Shown here in pieces: positions 17,132 through 26,431 of a stretch of DNA of 64,000 nucleotides. Source of the stretch: CBDBND01 sp965207985 (GTDB taxonomy: Bacteria; Pseudomonadota; Alphaproteobacteria; Rhodospirillales; Rhodospirillaceae); NCBI GenBank assembly GCA_965207985.1, contig CBDBND010000017.1, forward strand, positions 62,001 through 126,000, read 5' to 3'. Positions within the stretch are counted from its first letter, which is position 1. Each line of letters opens with the position of its first letter. The position numbers and the translations under genes were made by a program. Under the pieces are notes generated by a model. That model was given only the letters and a program-made list of their open reading frames with translations. It searched no databases and had not been told where the DNA came from.

Positions 17132-18553
17132 ATGAAACTTCCACTGCGTGTTTTTTTCGTTTTGTGTTTGATGGGCGCGGGCCTGGACTCCGCCGTCCTT
17201 ATGGCTGCGGAAATCAACGTCGCCCCTTCGGCCCGGACCGACCTACAAGTCACGGTCTATAACGGCGATCTGGCTCTTATCCGAGATAGCCGAAACGTTT
17301 CACTCAGCCCCGGCGACGTGGACCTGGCATTTGCCGGCGTCAGCACCCGCCTACAGCCGGAAACGGCCCTGCTCCGGTCCGCTGACGGCGCTTTTATGGT
17401 TAAGGAACAAGTCTTCGATTTTGGCGTCATCGACCGGCAGGCGCTTCTTGCCGCGTCCGTCGGCGAAGAAGTGACCGTTGTGCGCATCAACCCAGATGAC
17501 GGTGATGAAGTGGAAGTCCGCGCGGAAGTTCTTGCTGTCGCCAACGGTGTGGTGCTCAAGATCGGCGATCGCATTACCACGGACATCCCCGGACGGCTGG
17601 TGTTTGATTCCCTGCCCGAAAACCTTCGGTCACAACCCACATTGGTCGCGGTGATCGAAACCCTGACCCCAGGCGACGCGGTGGCTGACCTCAATTACTT
17701 GACCAGCGGCCTGACGTGGAGGGCTGACTATGTGGCCGAGTTGGGTGCGGACGGAACGACCATGGATCTCTCCGCCTGGGCGACCATCGCCAACACCACG
17801 GGAACAAACTTCACTGAAGCGACCCTGAAACTGGTCGCCGGCGACATCAACCGGGCGGCGCCACCGCAGCAATTGATGCGCACTATGGAAATGGTTCAAG
17901 CCCGCACCGCCGCCATGGCCCAAGATATCGCCCAGGAAAGTCTCGCTGCCTACCACCTTTACACCATCGATCGGCCGGTAACCTTGGCTGATCAGCAAAC
18001 CAAACAACTGGCCCTATTGTCGGCAGGCAGGATTGAGGTGCAGGAAGATCTCGTCAGCCGCAGCGACGGTTTTGCCATCCGCAGTCCTTTAAGCGGTCAA
18101 GCACGGACGTCTCAGGCGGAACGGTCCATCGTTTTCAAAAATACCAGTGAAGCCGGTCTCGGTACGCCTCTGCCTTCAGGGACGGTCCGTGTCTACGGCC
18201 AGGATTCAACCGGCTCATTGCAGCTCATCGGCGAAGACGGACTCACCCACACAGCGGTGGGACAAGATGTGCGCTTTACTTTGGGCCGAGACTTTGACGT
18301 CACGGTGAAAAGGGAACAGACGGAATTCTTAAGAGCCTCCGATCGCATCACCATTTCTGCCCATCGCCTTATGGTGAACAACGCCAAGGATGAAGCGGTT
18401 TCCGTTCGACTGGTCGAAACCCTGCAGGGTGATTGGGAATTCATCGCGCAAAGCGAGTCCCATGCTGTGGTACAAGGGGGGGCTGAGTGGATCGTTAATG
18501 TGCCCGCCGACGGTGAGGTTGAAGTGACCTATCGCGTCAGAGTTCGCTTCTAA
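17132..18553 (+). CDS. DUF4139 domain protein, secreted
   Basis: This 473-residue protein starts with a signal peptide (LPLRVFFVLCLMGAGLDSAVLMAAE). The mature part has the DUF4139 pattern: VTVYNGDLALIRDSRNVSL at the N-terminus, DLNYLTSGLTWRADYVAELG in the middle, and a C-terminal beta-rich half (SIVFKNTSEAGLGTPLPSGT, FTLGRDFDVTVKREQ). The function of the family is not established; it is a periplasmic beta-sandwich protein by prediction. It is divergent from rmuC. Confidence 0.85.
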   Translation: MKLPLRVFFVLCLMGAGLDSAVLMAAEINVAPSARTDLQVTVYNGDLALIRDSRNVSLSPGDVDLAFAGVSTRLQPETALLRSADGAFMVKEQVFDFGVIDRQALLAASVGEEVTVVRINPDDGDEVEVRAEVLAVANGVVLKIGDRITTDIPGRLVFDSLPENLRSQPTLVAVIETLTPGDAVADLNYLTSGLTWRADYVAELGADGTTMDLSAWATIANTTGTNFTEATLKLVAGDINRAAPPQQLMRTMEMVQARTAAMAQDIAQESLAAYHLYTIDRPVTLADQQTKQLALLSAGRIEVQEDLVSRSDGFAIRSPLSGQARTSQAERSIVFKNTSEAGLGTPLPSGTVRVYGQDSTGSLQLIGEDGLTHTAVGQDVRFTLGRDFDVTVKREQTEFLRASDRITISAHRLMVNNAKDEAVSVRLVETLQGDWEFIAQSESHAVVQGGAEWIVNVPADGEVEVTYRVRVRF

Positions 18554-18617
18554 TAGAGTCCGCCTCTATAAGGTCCGCTTCTGAAAGGTCCAAGGTGCGA
18601 GGACAGCAACACCAGGC

Positions 18618-19010
18618 ATGGAAAACGGAATACTGACATTTGCTGCACCGGCCTTGGTACTCGTTGGTCTCAGCCAGATTTACATCACCGACCAATGGCA
18701 GAGGTATTACCACTGGCTATCCGATCTGGGAGCACCGGGGGTGCGATTGAACGGTCTTATCAGCCTCGCCATCGGCAGTCCTATTGTGATTTACCACAAC
18801 GTCTGGAGCGGACCGCCCATCCTGCTCACCCTTATGGGATGGCTGTTTCTCTCTGAAAGCGCTCTTTGCCTGTTTGCTCCCGGCGCCGGTTTGGCCGGAC
18901 TGGCCGAAGTCGAGGAAAGTGTGCGCAGCCGAATCATCCGCGGCACAGGGGCTGCGTTCATCGTCATCGGCGGCGTCCTGTTCATTCACATGGTCACCGC
19001 CGTCGCTTGA
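18618..19010 (+). CDS. Small hypothetical membrane protein
   Basis: I do not recognise this 130-residue protein. It has four hydrophobic stretches: residues 4-22 (GILTFAAPALVLVGLSQIY), around LNGLISLAIGSPIVIYH, around PPILLTLMGWLFLSES, and at the C-terminus (GAAFIVIGGVLFIHMVTAVA). It is probably an integral inner-membrane protein. It lies 64 bases after the DUF4139 gene and 60 before def, all in the same direction. No motif suggests an activity. Confidence 0.55.
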   Translation: MENGILTFAAPALVLVGLSQIYITDQWQRYYHWLSDLGAPGVRLNGLISLAIGSPIVIYHNVWSGPPILLTLMGWLFLSESALCLFAPGAGLAGLAEVEESVRSRIIRGTGAAFIVIGGVLFIHMVTAVA

Positions 19011-19070
19011 CCCTATTCTGCGGGATGCCTATGACGGCGCTTCCACGCAAAAGCTAGTCCTTCAGTCTCT

Positions 19071-19595
19071 ATGGCCATACTCGACATCATCATTGCGCCC
19101 GACCCAAGACTGAAAAAAGTATGTCAGCCTGTCGACATCGTGGATGAAGAAACCGCCACGCTGATGAGTGACATGCTGGAAACCATGTACAGGGCGCCAG
19201 GAATCGGTTTGGCCGCACCTCAGGTTGGGGTGACCAAACGAATCATCGTCGTCGATGCCACCCGTGGGGAAGGGGACCCCGAACCCTATAAACTTGCCAA
19301 CCCCGAAATCGTCTGGTCGTCCGAGGAAACCAAAGAACATGAGGAAGGGTGCCTCTCCCTGCCAACTTACTACGAAGACGTCACCCGGCCGGACCGTATC
19401 CGTGTGCGCTACATTGATGAAACCAACACGGAGCAGGAGCTGGAAGCGGACGGTCTGCTTTCAGTGGTTATCCAGCACGAGATGGATCATCTGGAAGGAA
19501 TTTTATTCGTCGACCACATTTCCAATCTCAAGCGCAGCATTATCCTGCGCAAACTGAAAAAAACCAAAAAGCAAATGGCTGCGGAGAACACTTGA
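19071..19595 (+). CDS. def: Peptide deformylase
   Basis: This 174-residue metalloenzyme removes the formyl group from the N-terminal methionine of new proteins. All three family motifs are intact: GIGLAAPQ at 44-51, EGCLSLP at 92-98 (metal ligand C94) and QHEMDH at 135-140 (metal ligands H136 and H140, catalytic E137). The lysine-rich C-terminal tail (LRKLKKTKKQM) is typical. It is directly followed by fmt with a 3-base gap. Confidence 0.97.
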   Translation: MAILDIIIAPDPRLKKVCQPVDIVDEETATLMSDMLETMYRAPGIGLAAPQVGVTKRIIVVDATRGEGDPEPYKLANPEIVWSSEETKEHEEGCLSLPTYYEDVTRPDRIRVRYIDETNTEQELEADGLLSVVIQHEMDHLEGILFVDHISNLKRSIILRKLKKTKKQMAAENT

Positions 19596-19598
19596 GCC

Positions 19599-20522
19599 AT
19601 GCGGCTTACATTCATGGGCACGCCCGACTTCGCTGTCCCCGTCCTCAATGCGCTTAGCGAAAATCACACAATCGTTGCTGTTTACACCCAACCCCCACGG
19701 GCTTCAGGCCGGGGGCAAAGTCAACGCCTCACTCCGGTTCACGCACGCGCCGAAGTCCTGGGTTTGCCGGTCTACACACCGAAGAGCTTGAAAAAGAAAG
19801 ATGTGCAAGATGAATTCGCCGCCCACGGTGCCGATGCCGCGGTCGTTGCCGCCTATGGATTGATCCTTCCCCAGGCCATTCTCGATGTCCCGAAACAGGG
19901 TTGCATCAATGTGCATGCGTCGTTGTTGCCGCGATGGCGCGGCGCGGCGCCCATTCAAAGGGCGATCATGGCGGGTGACACCGAAACCGGCGTCACCATC
20001 ATGCAAATGGACGCGGGATTGGACACCGGCGCCATGTATTTACAAGAGCGCGTGGTCATCGACGACACCACGACGGCTGGGTCCCTTCACGACGACCTAG
20101 CAGGGCTTGGCGCAAAAATGATCACGGATGTGCTGGAAAAAATCGAAACTTCCGCAATGCAACCGCATCCTCAGCCGGACGACGGTGTGACGTACGCCGA
20201 TAAAATCGACAAATCCGAAGCCAAGATTGATTTCAATCACCCTGCACGAAGCGTCCTTCGACACATCCACGGCTTGTCGCCTTTTCCCGGTGCATTTGCG
20301 GAGTACGACGGACAGCGCTTGAAATTTCTTACTGTTGAGCTGGTTGAACACACAGAAAAACAAGACGGCCCACCCGGTACAATCCTTGATGATGCGTTTA
20401 CCATCAGCTGCGGTGATGGTGCGATTCGACCCACACATCTGCAAAGGGCTGGAAAAGGCGCGCAGGATACGGCTGCGTTTCTGCGCGGGTTCGAGTTGCG
20501 TCCCGGCAGCCGTCTCGGCTAG
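19599..20522 (+). CDS. fmt: Methionyl-tRNA formyltransferase
   Basis: This 307-residue enzyme formylates initiator Met-tRNA using 10-formyltetrahydrofolate, the counterpart of Def. It starts MRLTFMGTPDFAVPVL. The catalytic region has CINVHASLLPRWRGAAPIQRAI (Asn and His of the transferase site) and GVTIMQMDAGLDTGAM with the catalytic Asp. The C-terminal OB-like domain begins near the segment ARSVLRHIHGLSPFPGAFAE. The pairing with def is near universal. Confidence 0.97.
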   Translation: MRLTFMGTPDFAVPVLNALSENHTIVAVYTQPPRASGRGQSQRLTPVHARAEVLGLPVYTPKSLKKKDVQDEFAAHGADAAVVAAYGLILPQAILDVPKQGCINVHASLLPRWRGAAPIQRAIMAGDTETGVTIMQMDAGLDTGAMYLQERVVIDDTTTAGSLHDDLAGLGAKMITDVLEKIETSAMQPHPQPDDGVTYADKIDKSEAKIDFNHPARSVLRHIHGLSPFPGAFAEYDGQRLKFLTVELVEHTEKQDGPPGTILDDAFTISCGDGAIRPTHLQRAGKGAQDTAAFLRGFELRPGSRLG

Positions 20523-20567
20523 ATACTCTTCTCCTCTTTTAGCAATCCTTCGCGTAAGGGTCCGTTC

Positions 20568-21128
20568 ATGTTCGGTCGCCGCCGCAAAGCCATTTCCCGT
20601 GGAACGCAGGTCTATCTGTTCACGCCGACAAAGGATGCCGGTACTGAATTCTTGGCAATGACCAAGGCGAGTAAAGAATACCACCGTCCATGGGTCTTCC
20701 CGGCGACGGACATGCGGCGGTTTAAACTCTATCTCGAACGCATTTCCAATGGCCGGACCTACGGCTATTTCGTCGGACGCAATGAAGACGACCGCCTAGT
20801 CGGTGTGGTCAATATCAACGACGTGGTCATGGGCGGCTTCCGTTCCGGCTCTCTCGGGTATTACGTGGACATGGAACTGGCCGGCCGCGGTTATATGTCG
20901 GAAGGCTTGGCACTGGTGCTCGATCAAGCCTTCACCACGCTGGATCTCAACCGGCTGGAAGCCAATGTCCAGCCCGCCAATGCGGCGTCCATCGCGCTGA
21001 TCCGCAAACTGGGTTTCCGCAAAGAGGGATTTTCACCCAAGTTTTTGGAAATTGACGGCATTTGGCGGGACCACGAGCGCTGGGCCATTCTCGGTGAAGA
21101 ATGGCGGGCCGCGTCCGGGCACAAATAG
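20568..21128 (+). CDS. GNAT family N-acetyltransferase (RimJ/RimL-like)
   Basis: This 186-residue protein shows the RimJ-type acetyltransferase layout: LGYYVDMELAGRGYMSEGLAL holds the acetyl-CoA-binding loop (RGYMSEG), and LNRLEANVQPANAASIALIRKLGFRKEG is the strongly conserved C-terminal part. RimJ-like enzymes acetylate ribosomal proteins or other substrates at the N-terminal amine; the target here cannot be told. It sits between fmt and truA, with a 4-base gap to the truA start, so it is cotranscribed. Confidence 0.88.
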   Translation: MFGRRRKAISRGTQVYLFTPTKDAGTEFLAMTKASKEYHRPWVFPATDMRRFKLYLERISNGRTYGYFVGRNEDDRLVGVVNINDVVMGGFRSGSLGYYVDMELAGRGYMSEGLALVLDQAFTTLDLNRLEANVQPANAASIALIRKLGFRKEGFSPKFLEIDGIWRDHERWAILGEEWRAASGHK

Positions 21129-21132
21129 GCTC

Positions 21133-21888
21133 ATGCCCCGTTACAAGCTCATCATCGAGTATGATGGAACTGATTTCGTCGGTTGGCAAAGGCAGGACAA
21201 CGGGCTGTCCATCCAACAGGCATTGGAAGACGCGGTGAAAGCCTATTGTCAAACGGACATTACCGTTCATGGGGCAGGACGCACCGATGCGGGTGTCCAC
21301 GCCAGGGCCCAAGTTGCTCATGCCGATCTGACGCGCGACGACGACGGATCAAAAGTCCGCGACGCGCTCAACGCTCATCTGCGCCCATTGCCCATCGCCG
21401 TCATTCATGCGGAAAGCGTTGCCGATGATTTTCACGCCCGGTTCTCAGCAACGGAACGGCGTTATCTATACCGGATCGTAACGCGCCGCGCCCCGTTGGC
21501 GCTCGACCTGAATCATGCGTGGTGGGTGCCCAAGACTCTCGACGCATCCCTTATGCACGACGCGGCGCAACGTCTCGTCGGCAAACATGATTTCACCACC
21601 TTCCGTGCCACGGAGTGCCAGGCCAAGTCGCCGGTGAAAACCCTCGATCAATTGGACTTCACCCAGCAAGGGGACATCATTGAATGCGTCGCCAGAGCGC
21701 CCTCGTTCCTGCATCATCAAGTGCGCAACATGGTCGGAACCCTCGCTCTCGTCGGTGAAGGCAAATGGAAAGCCGCTGACGTGTCGGACGCCTTAGCGGC
21801 TTGCGACCGCACCGCCGGCGGGCCGACTGCACCGGCTTATGGGCTTTATCTGACCAATGTTTCCTACGAGGACGGCGTCGCCGGCTGA
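21133..21888 (+). CDS. truA: tRNA pseudouridine(38-40) synthase
   Basis: This 251-residue enzyme converts U38-U40 of many tRNAs to pseudouridine. It starts MPRYKLIIEYDGTDFVGWQRQ. The catalytic Asp lies in GAGRTDAGVHARAQVAH, and the C-terminal motif FLHHQVRNMVGTLALVG is intact. I chose the ATG at 21133, four bases after the GNAT stop; the longer frame overlaps the GNAT gene and is not family-like. The gene ends 9 bases before the stop of the convergent membrane-protein gene. Confidence 0.96.
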   Translation: MPRYKLIIEYDGTDFVGWQRQDNGLSIQQALEDAVKAYCQTDITVHGAGRTDAGVHARAQVAHADLTRDDDGSKVRDALNAHLRPLPIAVIHAESVADDFHARFSATERRYLYRIVTRRAPLALDLNHAWWVPKTLDASLMHDAAQRLVGKHDFTTFRATECQAKSPVKTLDQLDFTQQGDIIECVARAPSFLHHQVRNMVGTLALVGEGKWKAADVSDALAACDRTAGGPTAPAYGLYLTNVSYEDGVAG

Positions 21889-21897
21889 GGCCGATCG

Positions 21898-22464
21898 CTA
21901 AAGCATGCGGAATGTGGTCTGACCGACCAGGAGGGTGAGCAGAATATCGATAAGAACGATGCCGATGGCCGCTCCAACCGCGATATCCAGTCCGACCCGG
22001 GCCATAAACGCCGCGTAGAAGGCGTAGGCGATAAAGGCCATGGTGCCGATAAAGTCGGCGACGGCTATGGGTAACAGGTCGAACCCGGCCAGAATGATCC
22101 AGGGCATGATGACCAGCCCAATGCCCAGCTGAAACCAATTGTAGGCGACTATGTAGCGAAAGAAGGCCTCATCGCGGTCCAGCACCTTGACCACATAGAA
22201 CAAGGTCAGGGGATACAGGACCCAAAGGATGACGTATTCCAGACTTTCCACCGCCGTCATGCGCAAGGCGTTGGGCGGGTCTTCCATCCCCACATAGACA
22301 GTCATCTGATAGAGCGCCTGAAAGGGTGCCAGAATGAACGCGGCGGTAAAGGAACGCCAAAACCCTTCTTCACTGGCGTTGAAAAAGGTAAAGGCATTCT
22401 CGTCACACCGAGCAATGCGCCAGATGCCGTACAATGCCCCGGCCGTTTCTTTGGCATCGATCAT
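21898..22464 (-). CDS. Multi-pass membrane protein of unknown function, dap operon
   Basis: This 188-residue protein has about five hydrophobic segments: FTAAFILAPFQALYQMTVYV, YVILWVLYPLTLFYVVKVL, WFQLGIGLVIMPWIILAGF, FIGTMAFIAYAFYAAFMA and the C-terminal AVGAAIGIVLIDILLTLLVG. I do not recognise the family with certainty; Yip1-type membrane proteins are the nearest in appearance. Its start overlaps the dapE stop by 4 bases, so it is the third gene of a dapD-dapE operon and may be linked to cell-envelope work by context only. Confidence 0.6.
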   Translation of the reverse strand: MIDAKETAGALYGIWRIARCDENAFTFFNASEEGFWRSFTAAFILAPFQALYQMTVYVGMEDPPNALRMTAVESLEYVILWVLYPLTLFYVVKVLDRDEAFFRYIVAYNWFQLGIGLVIMPWIILAGFDLLPIAVADFIGTMAFIAYAFYAAFMARVGLDIAVGAAIGIVLIDILLTLLVGQTTFRML

Positions 22465-23642
22465 GAAGAGAAATAGCCGGACAAGATTTGACGGTAAATC
22501 TCTGTCAGGGTTTCCATGTCTGAAACGGCGATCCGCTCATCGGCTTTGTGCATGGTCAAACCGATGAGACCGAATTCGCACACCGGGCAGGCATCCTTAA
22601 TGAACCGCGCATCCGACGTGCCGCCGCTGGTGGAGAGTTCCGGTGTCCTCCCAGTCACCGCCTCGATGGACTGGGACACCAAATCGCTAAGCTCTCCCGG
22701 CGGCGTGACAAAGGCTTCGCCACTGATGTGAATGTCCAGTTCGTAAGCGGCACCCTCAGCCGATTGATCTAGGGTGTTTCTCAACCAATCGGTCAAGCTC
22801 TGGCCGCTGTGCCGGTCATTGAAACGGATATTGAAAGCCGCAGTCGCCGAGGCGGGAATAACGTTCGGGGCTGTGTTGCCAACGTCAACGGATGTCAATG
22901 TCAAGGTGGACAGTTGAAAGGTGTCGGTGCCGTCATCCAAGGGTTCCGCTGTCAAAGCGGCGAGTAGCCGCAGCAAATGCGGAATGGGATTATCCGCCAA
23001 ATGAGGGTAGGCGGCATGACCCTGAGTCCCCAGAACGGTGAGACGGCCATTGAGACTACCGCGCCGCCCGATCTTCACCATATCGCCCAGTTCATCAGGG
23101 TTGGTGGGCTCGCCGACGAGACAAACATCAAGGGTCTCGTCTCTCTCCTTCAGCCATTCAAGCACTTTGCGGGTGCCATTGATGGCCGGCCCTTCTTCGT
23201 CACCGGTAATGAGCAAACTGATTGAGCCGCCAACACTTTTTTGCGTTTCGAGGTGCAGAGCCACGGCGGCGACAAAACAGGCGATGGCGCTTTTCATATC
23301 GGCTGCGCCGCGGCCGTAAAGATGGCCGTCGTTCACCTCGGCGGCGAAGGGATCGACGGTCCAACCCGACCCCACAGGCACCACATCCGTATGGCCGGCG
23401 TAACAAAAGTTCGGGCCGGTATTTCCGAGCCTGGCGTAAAGATTATCAACAGGATCTGTGCCCTTCTCTTCAAACCGCAGGCGATGACATTCAAATCCAA
23501 GCTGTTCCAGCGCCGCTGTAAGAACATCGAGGGCGCCCCCGTCTTCCGGCGTGACGCTGGCACAACGAATCAGGTCCCGCGCTAAGGGCAGCGGGTCAGA
23601 AAATACTTTAAGAGCAGAGTCAATGTTGTCCTGTTTGGTCAC
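22461..23642 (-). CDS. dapE: Succinyl-diaminopimelate desuccinylase
   Basis: This 393-residue M20-family dinuclear zinc enzyme releases diaminopimelate from its N-succinyl form in the lysine and peptidoglycan pathway. Metal and catalytic motifs are present: CYAGHTDVVPVG (His and catalytic Asp), GRGAADMKSAIACF (bridging Asp) and LLITGDEEGPAINGT (catalytic Glu pair). The dimerisation domain starts near RRGSLNGRLTVLGTQGHAAYP. It overlaps dapD by 4 bases and the following membrane-protein gene by 4 bases, a tightly coupled operon. Confidence 0.96.
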   Translation of the reverse strand: MTKQDNIDSALKVFSDPLPLARDLIRCASVTPEDGGALDVLTAALEQLGFECHRLRFEEKGTDPVDNLYARLGNTGPNFCYAGHTDVVPVGSGWTVDPFAAEVNDGHLYGRGAADMKSAIACFVAAVALHLETQKSVGGSISLLITGDEEGPAINGTRKVLEWLKERDETLDVCLVGEPTNPDELGDMVKIGRRGSLNGRLTVLGTQGHAAYPHLADNPIPHLLRLLAALTAEPLDDGTDTFQLSTLTLTSVDVGNTAPNVIPASATAAFNIRFNDRHSGQSLTDWLRNTLDQSAEGAAYELDIHISGEAFVTPPGELSDLVSQSIEAVTGRTPELSTSGGTSDARFIKDACPVCEFGLIGLTMHKADERIAVSDMETLTEIYRQILSGYFSS

Positions 23643-24481
23643 GCGCGCAGCAATTCATTGATGGAGACCTTGGACCGTGTTTTGGCATCGACACGTTTTA
23701 CGATAACGGCGCAATACAGGTTCGGTCCGGGAGAGCCGTCCGCCAAGGGTTTACCGGGCAGGGTTCCGGGCACGACAACGGAATAAGCAGGCACGCGCCC
23801 GGTAAAAATCTCACCCGACTCACGGTCAATGATTTTGGTCGACGCGCCAATATAAACCCCCATGGACAAGACCGACCCTTCTTCTACGATGACGCCTTCG
23901 GCAACCTCGGACCGGGCGCCGATAAAACAGTTGTCCTCAATAATGACCGGATCAGCCTGCAAAGGTTCCAACACGCCGGCAATGCCCGCACCGCCCGAAA
24001 CATGCACGTTCTTGCCGATCTGGGCGCAGCTGCCGACCGTCGCCCAGGTGTCGATCATCGTGCCTTCGTCCACATATGCACCCAGATTAACGAAGCAGGG
24101 CATCAGCACTACATTAGGAGCGATATAGGCGGAATGCCGCACCACACTAGTGGGCACCGCACGGAATCCAGCTTTCTGAAACTCGGACGCCGACCAATCC
24201 TTAAATTTAGACGGAACTTTGTCCCACCAAACAGCGCCATCCGGTCCGCCTGTCTGGAGGGACATATCGTTCAACCGGAAGGACAACAACACAGCCTTCT
24301 TACACCATTCGTTGACAACCCAATTGCCGTCTACTTTCTCAGCCACGCGCACGGCGCCGGAATCAAGAAGATTCAGGGTTTCTTCAATAGCGTCGCGCTG
24401 GTCCCCTTGGGTGGTCACCGAAATCTCGTCCCGTGCGTTCCAAACGCTTTCCACCCGTTCTTGTAAAGCCTGAATGTTCAT
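23639..24481 (-). CDS. dapD: 2,3,4,5-tetrahydropyridine-2,6-dicarboxylate N-succinyltransferase
   Basis: This 280-residue enzyme succinylates tetrahydrodipicolinate in diaminopimelate synthesis. The C-terminal two thirds form a left-handed beta helix of hexapeptide repeats (VVRHSAYIAPNVVLMPCFVN, GTMIDTWATVGSCAQIGKNV, VIIEDNCFIGARSEVAEGV). The N-terminal helical part matches the family (DAIEETLNLLDSGAVRVAEK). It is the first gene of the dap operon. About 220 bases separate it from the divergent PAS/GGDEF locus; no obvious operator or riboswitch is visible there. Confidence 0.97.
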   Translation of the reverse strand: MNIQALQERVESVWNARDEISVTTQGDQRDAIEETLNLLDSGAVRVAEKVDGNWVVNEWCKKAVLLSFRLNDMSLQTGGPDGAVWWDKVPSKFKDWSASEFQKAGFRAVPTSVVRHSAYIAPNVVLMPCFVNLGAYVDEGTMIDTWATVGSCAQIGKNVHVSGGAGIAGVLEPLQADPVIIEDNCFIGARSEVAEGVIVEEGSVLSMGVYIGASTKIIDRESGEIFTGRVPAYSVVVPGTLPGKPLADGSPGPNLYCAVIVKRVDAKTRSKVSINELLRA

Positions 24482-24701
24482 ACCGGTTTGTCTCTCTTCA
24501 ACGCCATGCCTATGGGCCCTTCGGGGCCGTAAAGGCCGCTGACCATAGCCAGCGGCTTGCCTGAGTCAACGCCGGTTATCCGCCAACATGGGACGGGAAA
24601 AGACACCGAAAGGGGGCGAAAACCGTTTCACAAGTTGGTCACGCGCGACTATAAAAAGAACATAGATTTCAAGATGTTGCCCCAAATGGGGGGAGGGCAG
24701 C

Positions 24702-26431
24702 ATGTTGGTCTGGGGAACGCACATGGCTGACAACGCTGATCACGGCCCTGCCGGCGCCGAGACCCCGCGCATTCTAAGTGAGCGGGCTTTCGCTCTCTAT
24801 GACGAACCCATTCTCCAACTCAGCGAAAAGGGCAATCTCGCTGGTTTAAACAAGACGGCATCCGTGTTTCTCGCCAATGTCCCGGACGATGTACGCGACA
24901 AACTTATTAAGACAGCCTCACCGGCATTGACCAACGGCCGACCGGTCATCGACCAGTTTGAAGTCAAGATGGGGGAAGAGCCTCAAACCGTACAGGTGAC
25001 GGCTTTACCTCTGTAAAGCGGCGACGCTGCGTTGATGCTGCGGGACATTACACTTGAAACCAGTTTACGGCTTGCTCTGGTGGACTCCCGTCAGCGTTAT
25101 AAAGATTTCGTCGAAATATCCACCGACTTTTCTTGGGAAACAAACAGCGAAAAGAAATTCGCCTTTGTCTCACCACGCGGCGGCCTGGGGTATTCAGCTG
25201 CTGAACTCCTCGCACTGGATCCAAAAGAACTGGTGATGGAGTTGTCGGCCGGTGGATACAGCCCGTTCTTTCCCGAGCGGCGGATGGAAAACAGCGAAGT
25301 CTGGTTAAAACGCGCCGATGGCCGGTCGGCCTGCGTGGTCATCTCGTCAATGCCGCTTTTCGATGCCGAAGGCGAACGGTGTGGTGCCCGCGGTGTTTGC
25401 CGGGATGTCACCGAATCCCGCGAGCGGGAAGCAACATTGGTCCGCGTGCGCAACCGGGAACGGATTCTCACTCGCATCGTTCGTTCATTTCGCGATGAAG
25501 TGAAACCGGAAAATATGCTGAAGGCTGCAGCAGAGACATTGGCCCGAGGCATGGGTGCTGAATGCTGCCAGATCTTTCGCCTAAAAGATGCCGAGTCAGG
25601 TGCCGGTGACGCTCAGGACAATACGGCGTTTGAACCTGCGGGCGTTTATGGAGAGGCCGAAAGCGGGCTCCACCTGCCGATCCTCGACTCTCTCGCGAGC
25701 GGTGCGGGCTCGGCCGAAGTGTCTCAAGACAATTGGCAGCTTCTGGCGGCGCCGGCCCGATATCAGGGTGCCCTTAACGGTGCCGCCATTTTGTGGCGTC
25801 ACATGGACCGTGGTGCCTGGACGGATGACGACCGTTTGCTGATCGGCGATATCGCCAACCAAATTGGAATCACCATTGAGCAGTTGATCCACCATGAACG
25901 GGTGGTACGCATTTCCCGCACCGATGCTATGACGGGTTTGCTCAATCGCGGCGCTTTTCTTGACGCTCTGGCCCGTCAACTGCATCGCATGGACAAAGAT
26001 CCGGAAGATGCGGCCCTGATGTATGTGGACTTGGACAACTTCAAAGCGGTTAACGATACCCGCGGCCATCAGGCTGGCGACGAGGTGTTGTTGAAGCTGA
26101 GGGATATCCTGATCCAGCAAACACGGCCGACGGATTTGGTTTCGCGGCTTGGCGGTAATGAATTCGCCGTCTTTCTGGCAGGGGCAGATACGGAAATCGC
26201 CACCCGTCGGGCGGAGAAGTTTCTTGAGGTTGGTAAAGAACTGAGAGACCTGTCCGCCTCACCCACCTTCCGCTCGGAATGTCCGTTGGTATCGCCGTGT
26301 TGGACCGCCAGAATACTGAACCGTTGGATGAGCTGCTTGCCCGCGCCGACGAGGCCATGTACGATGCCAAAAAATCCGGCAAGGGACGGTTCGCCATCGC
26401 CCCGCCGCCGTCAAAGCAGGCTGCGTCATGA
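24702..26431 (+). pseudogene. PAS-GAF-GGDEF protein with a nonsense stop, a frameshift and a GGNEF site
   Basis: The intact ancestor would be a sensory diguanylate cyclase. Residues 1-104 (PAS-like, ending VQVTALPL) are followed by an in-frame TAA at 25014-25016. The same frame resumes at once with SGDAALMLRDITLETSLRLA and continues through a PAS domain (KDFVEISTDFSWETNSEKKF), a GAF-like region and a GGDEF domain (TDAMTGLLNRGAF, DLDNFKAVNDTRGHQAGDE). Near 26262 the frame shifts by one base: the true C-terminus LGMSVGIAVLDRQ to AMYDAKKSGKGRFAI is in another frame and ends at 26431. The signature motif reads GGNEF, so cyclase activity was probably already lost. The stop overlaps the DUF2336 start. 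Confidence 0.8.
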
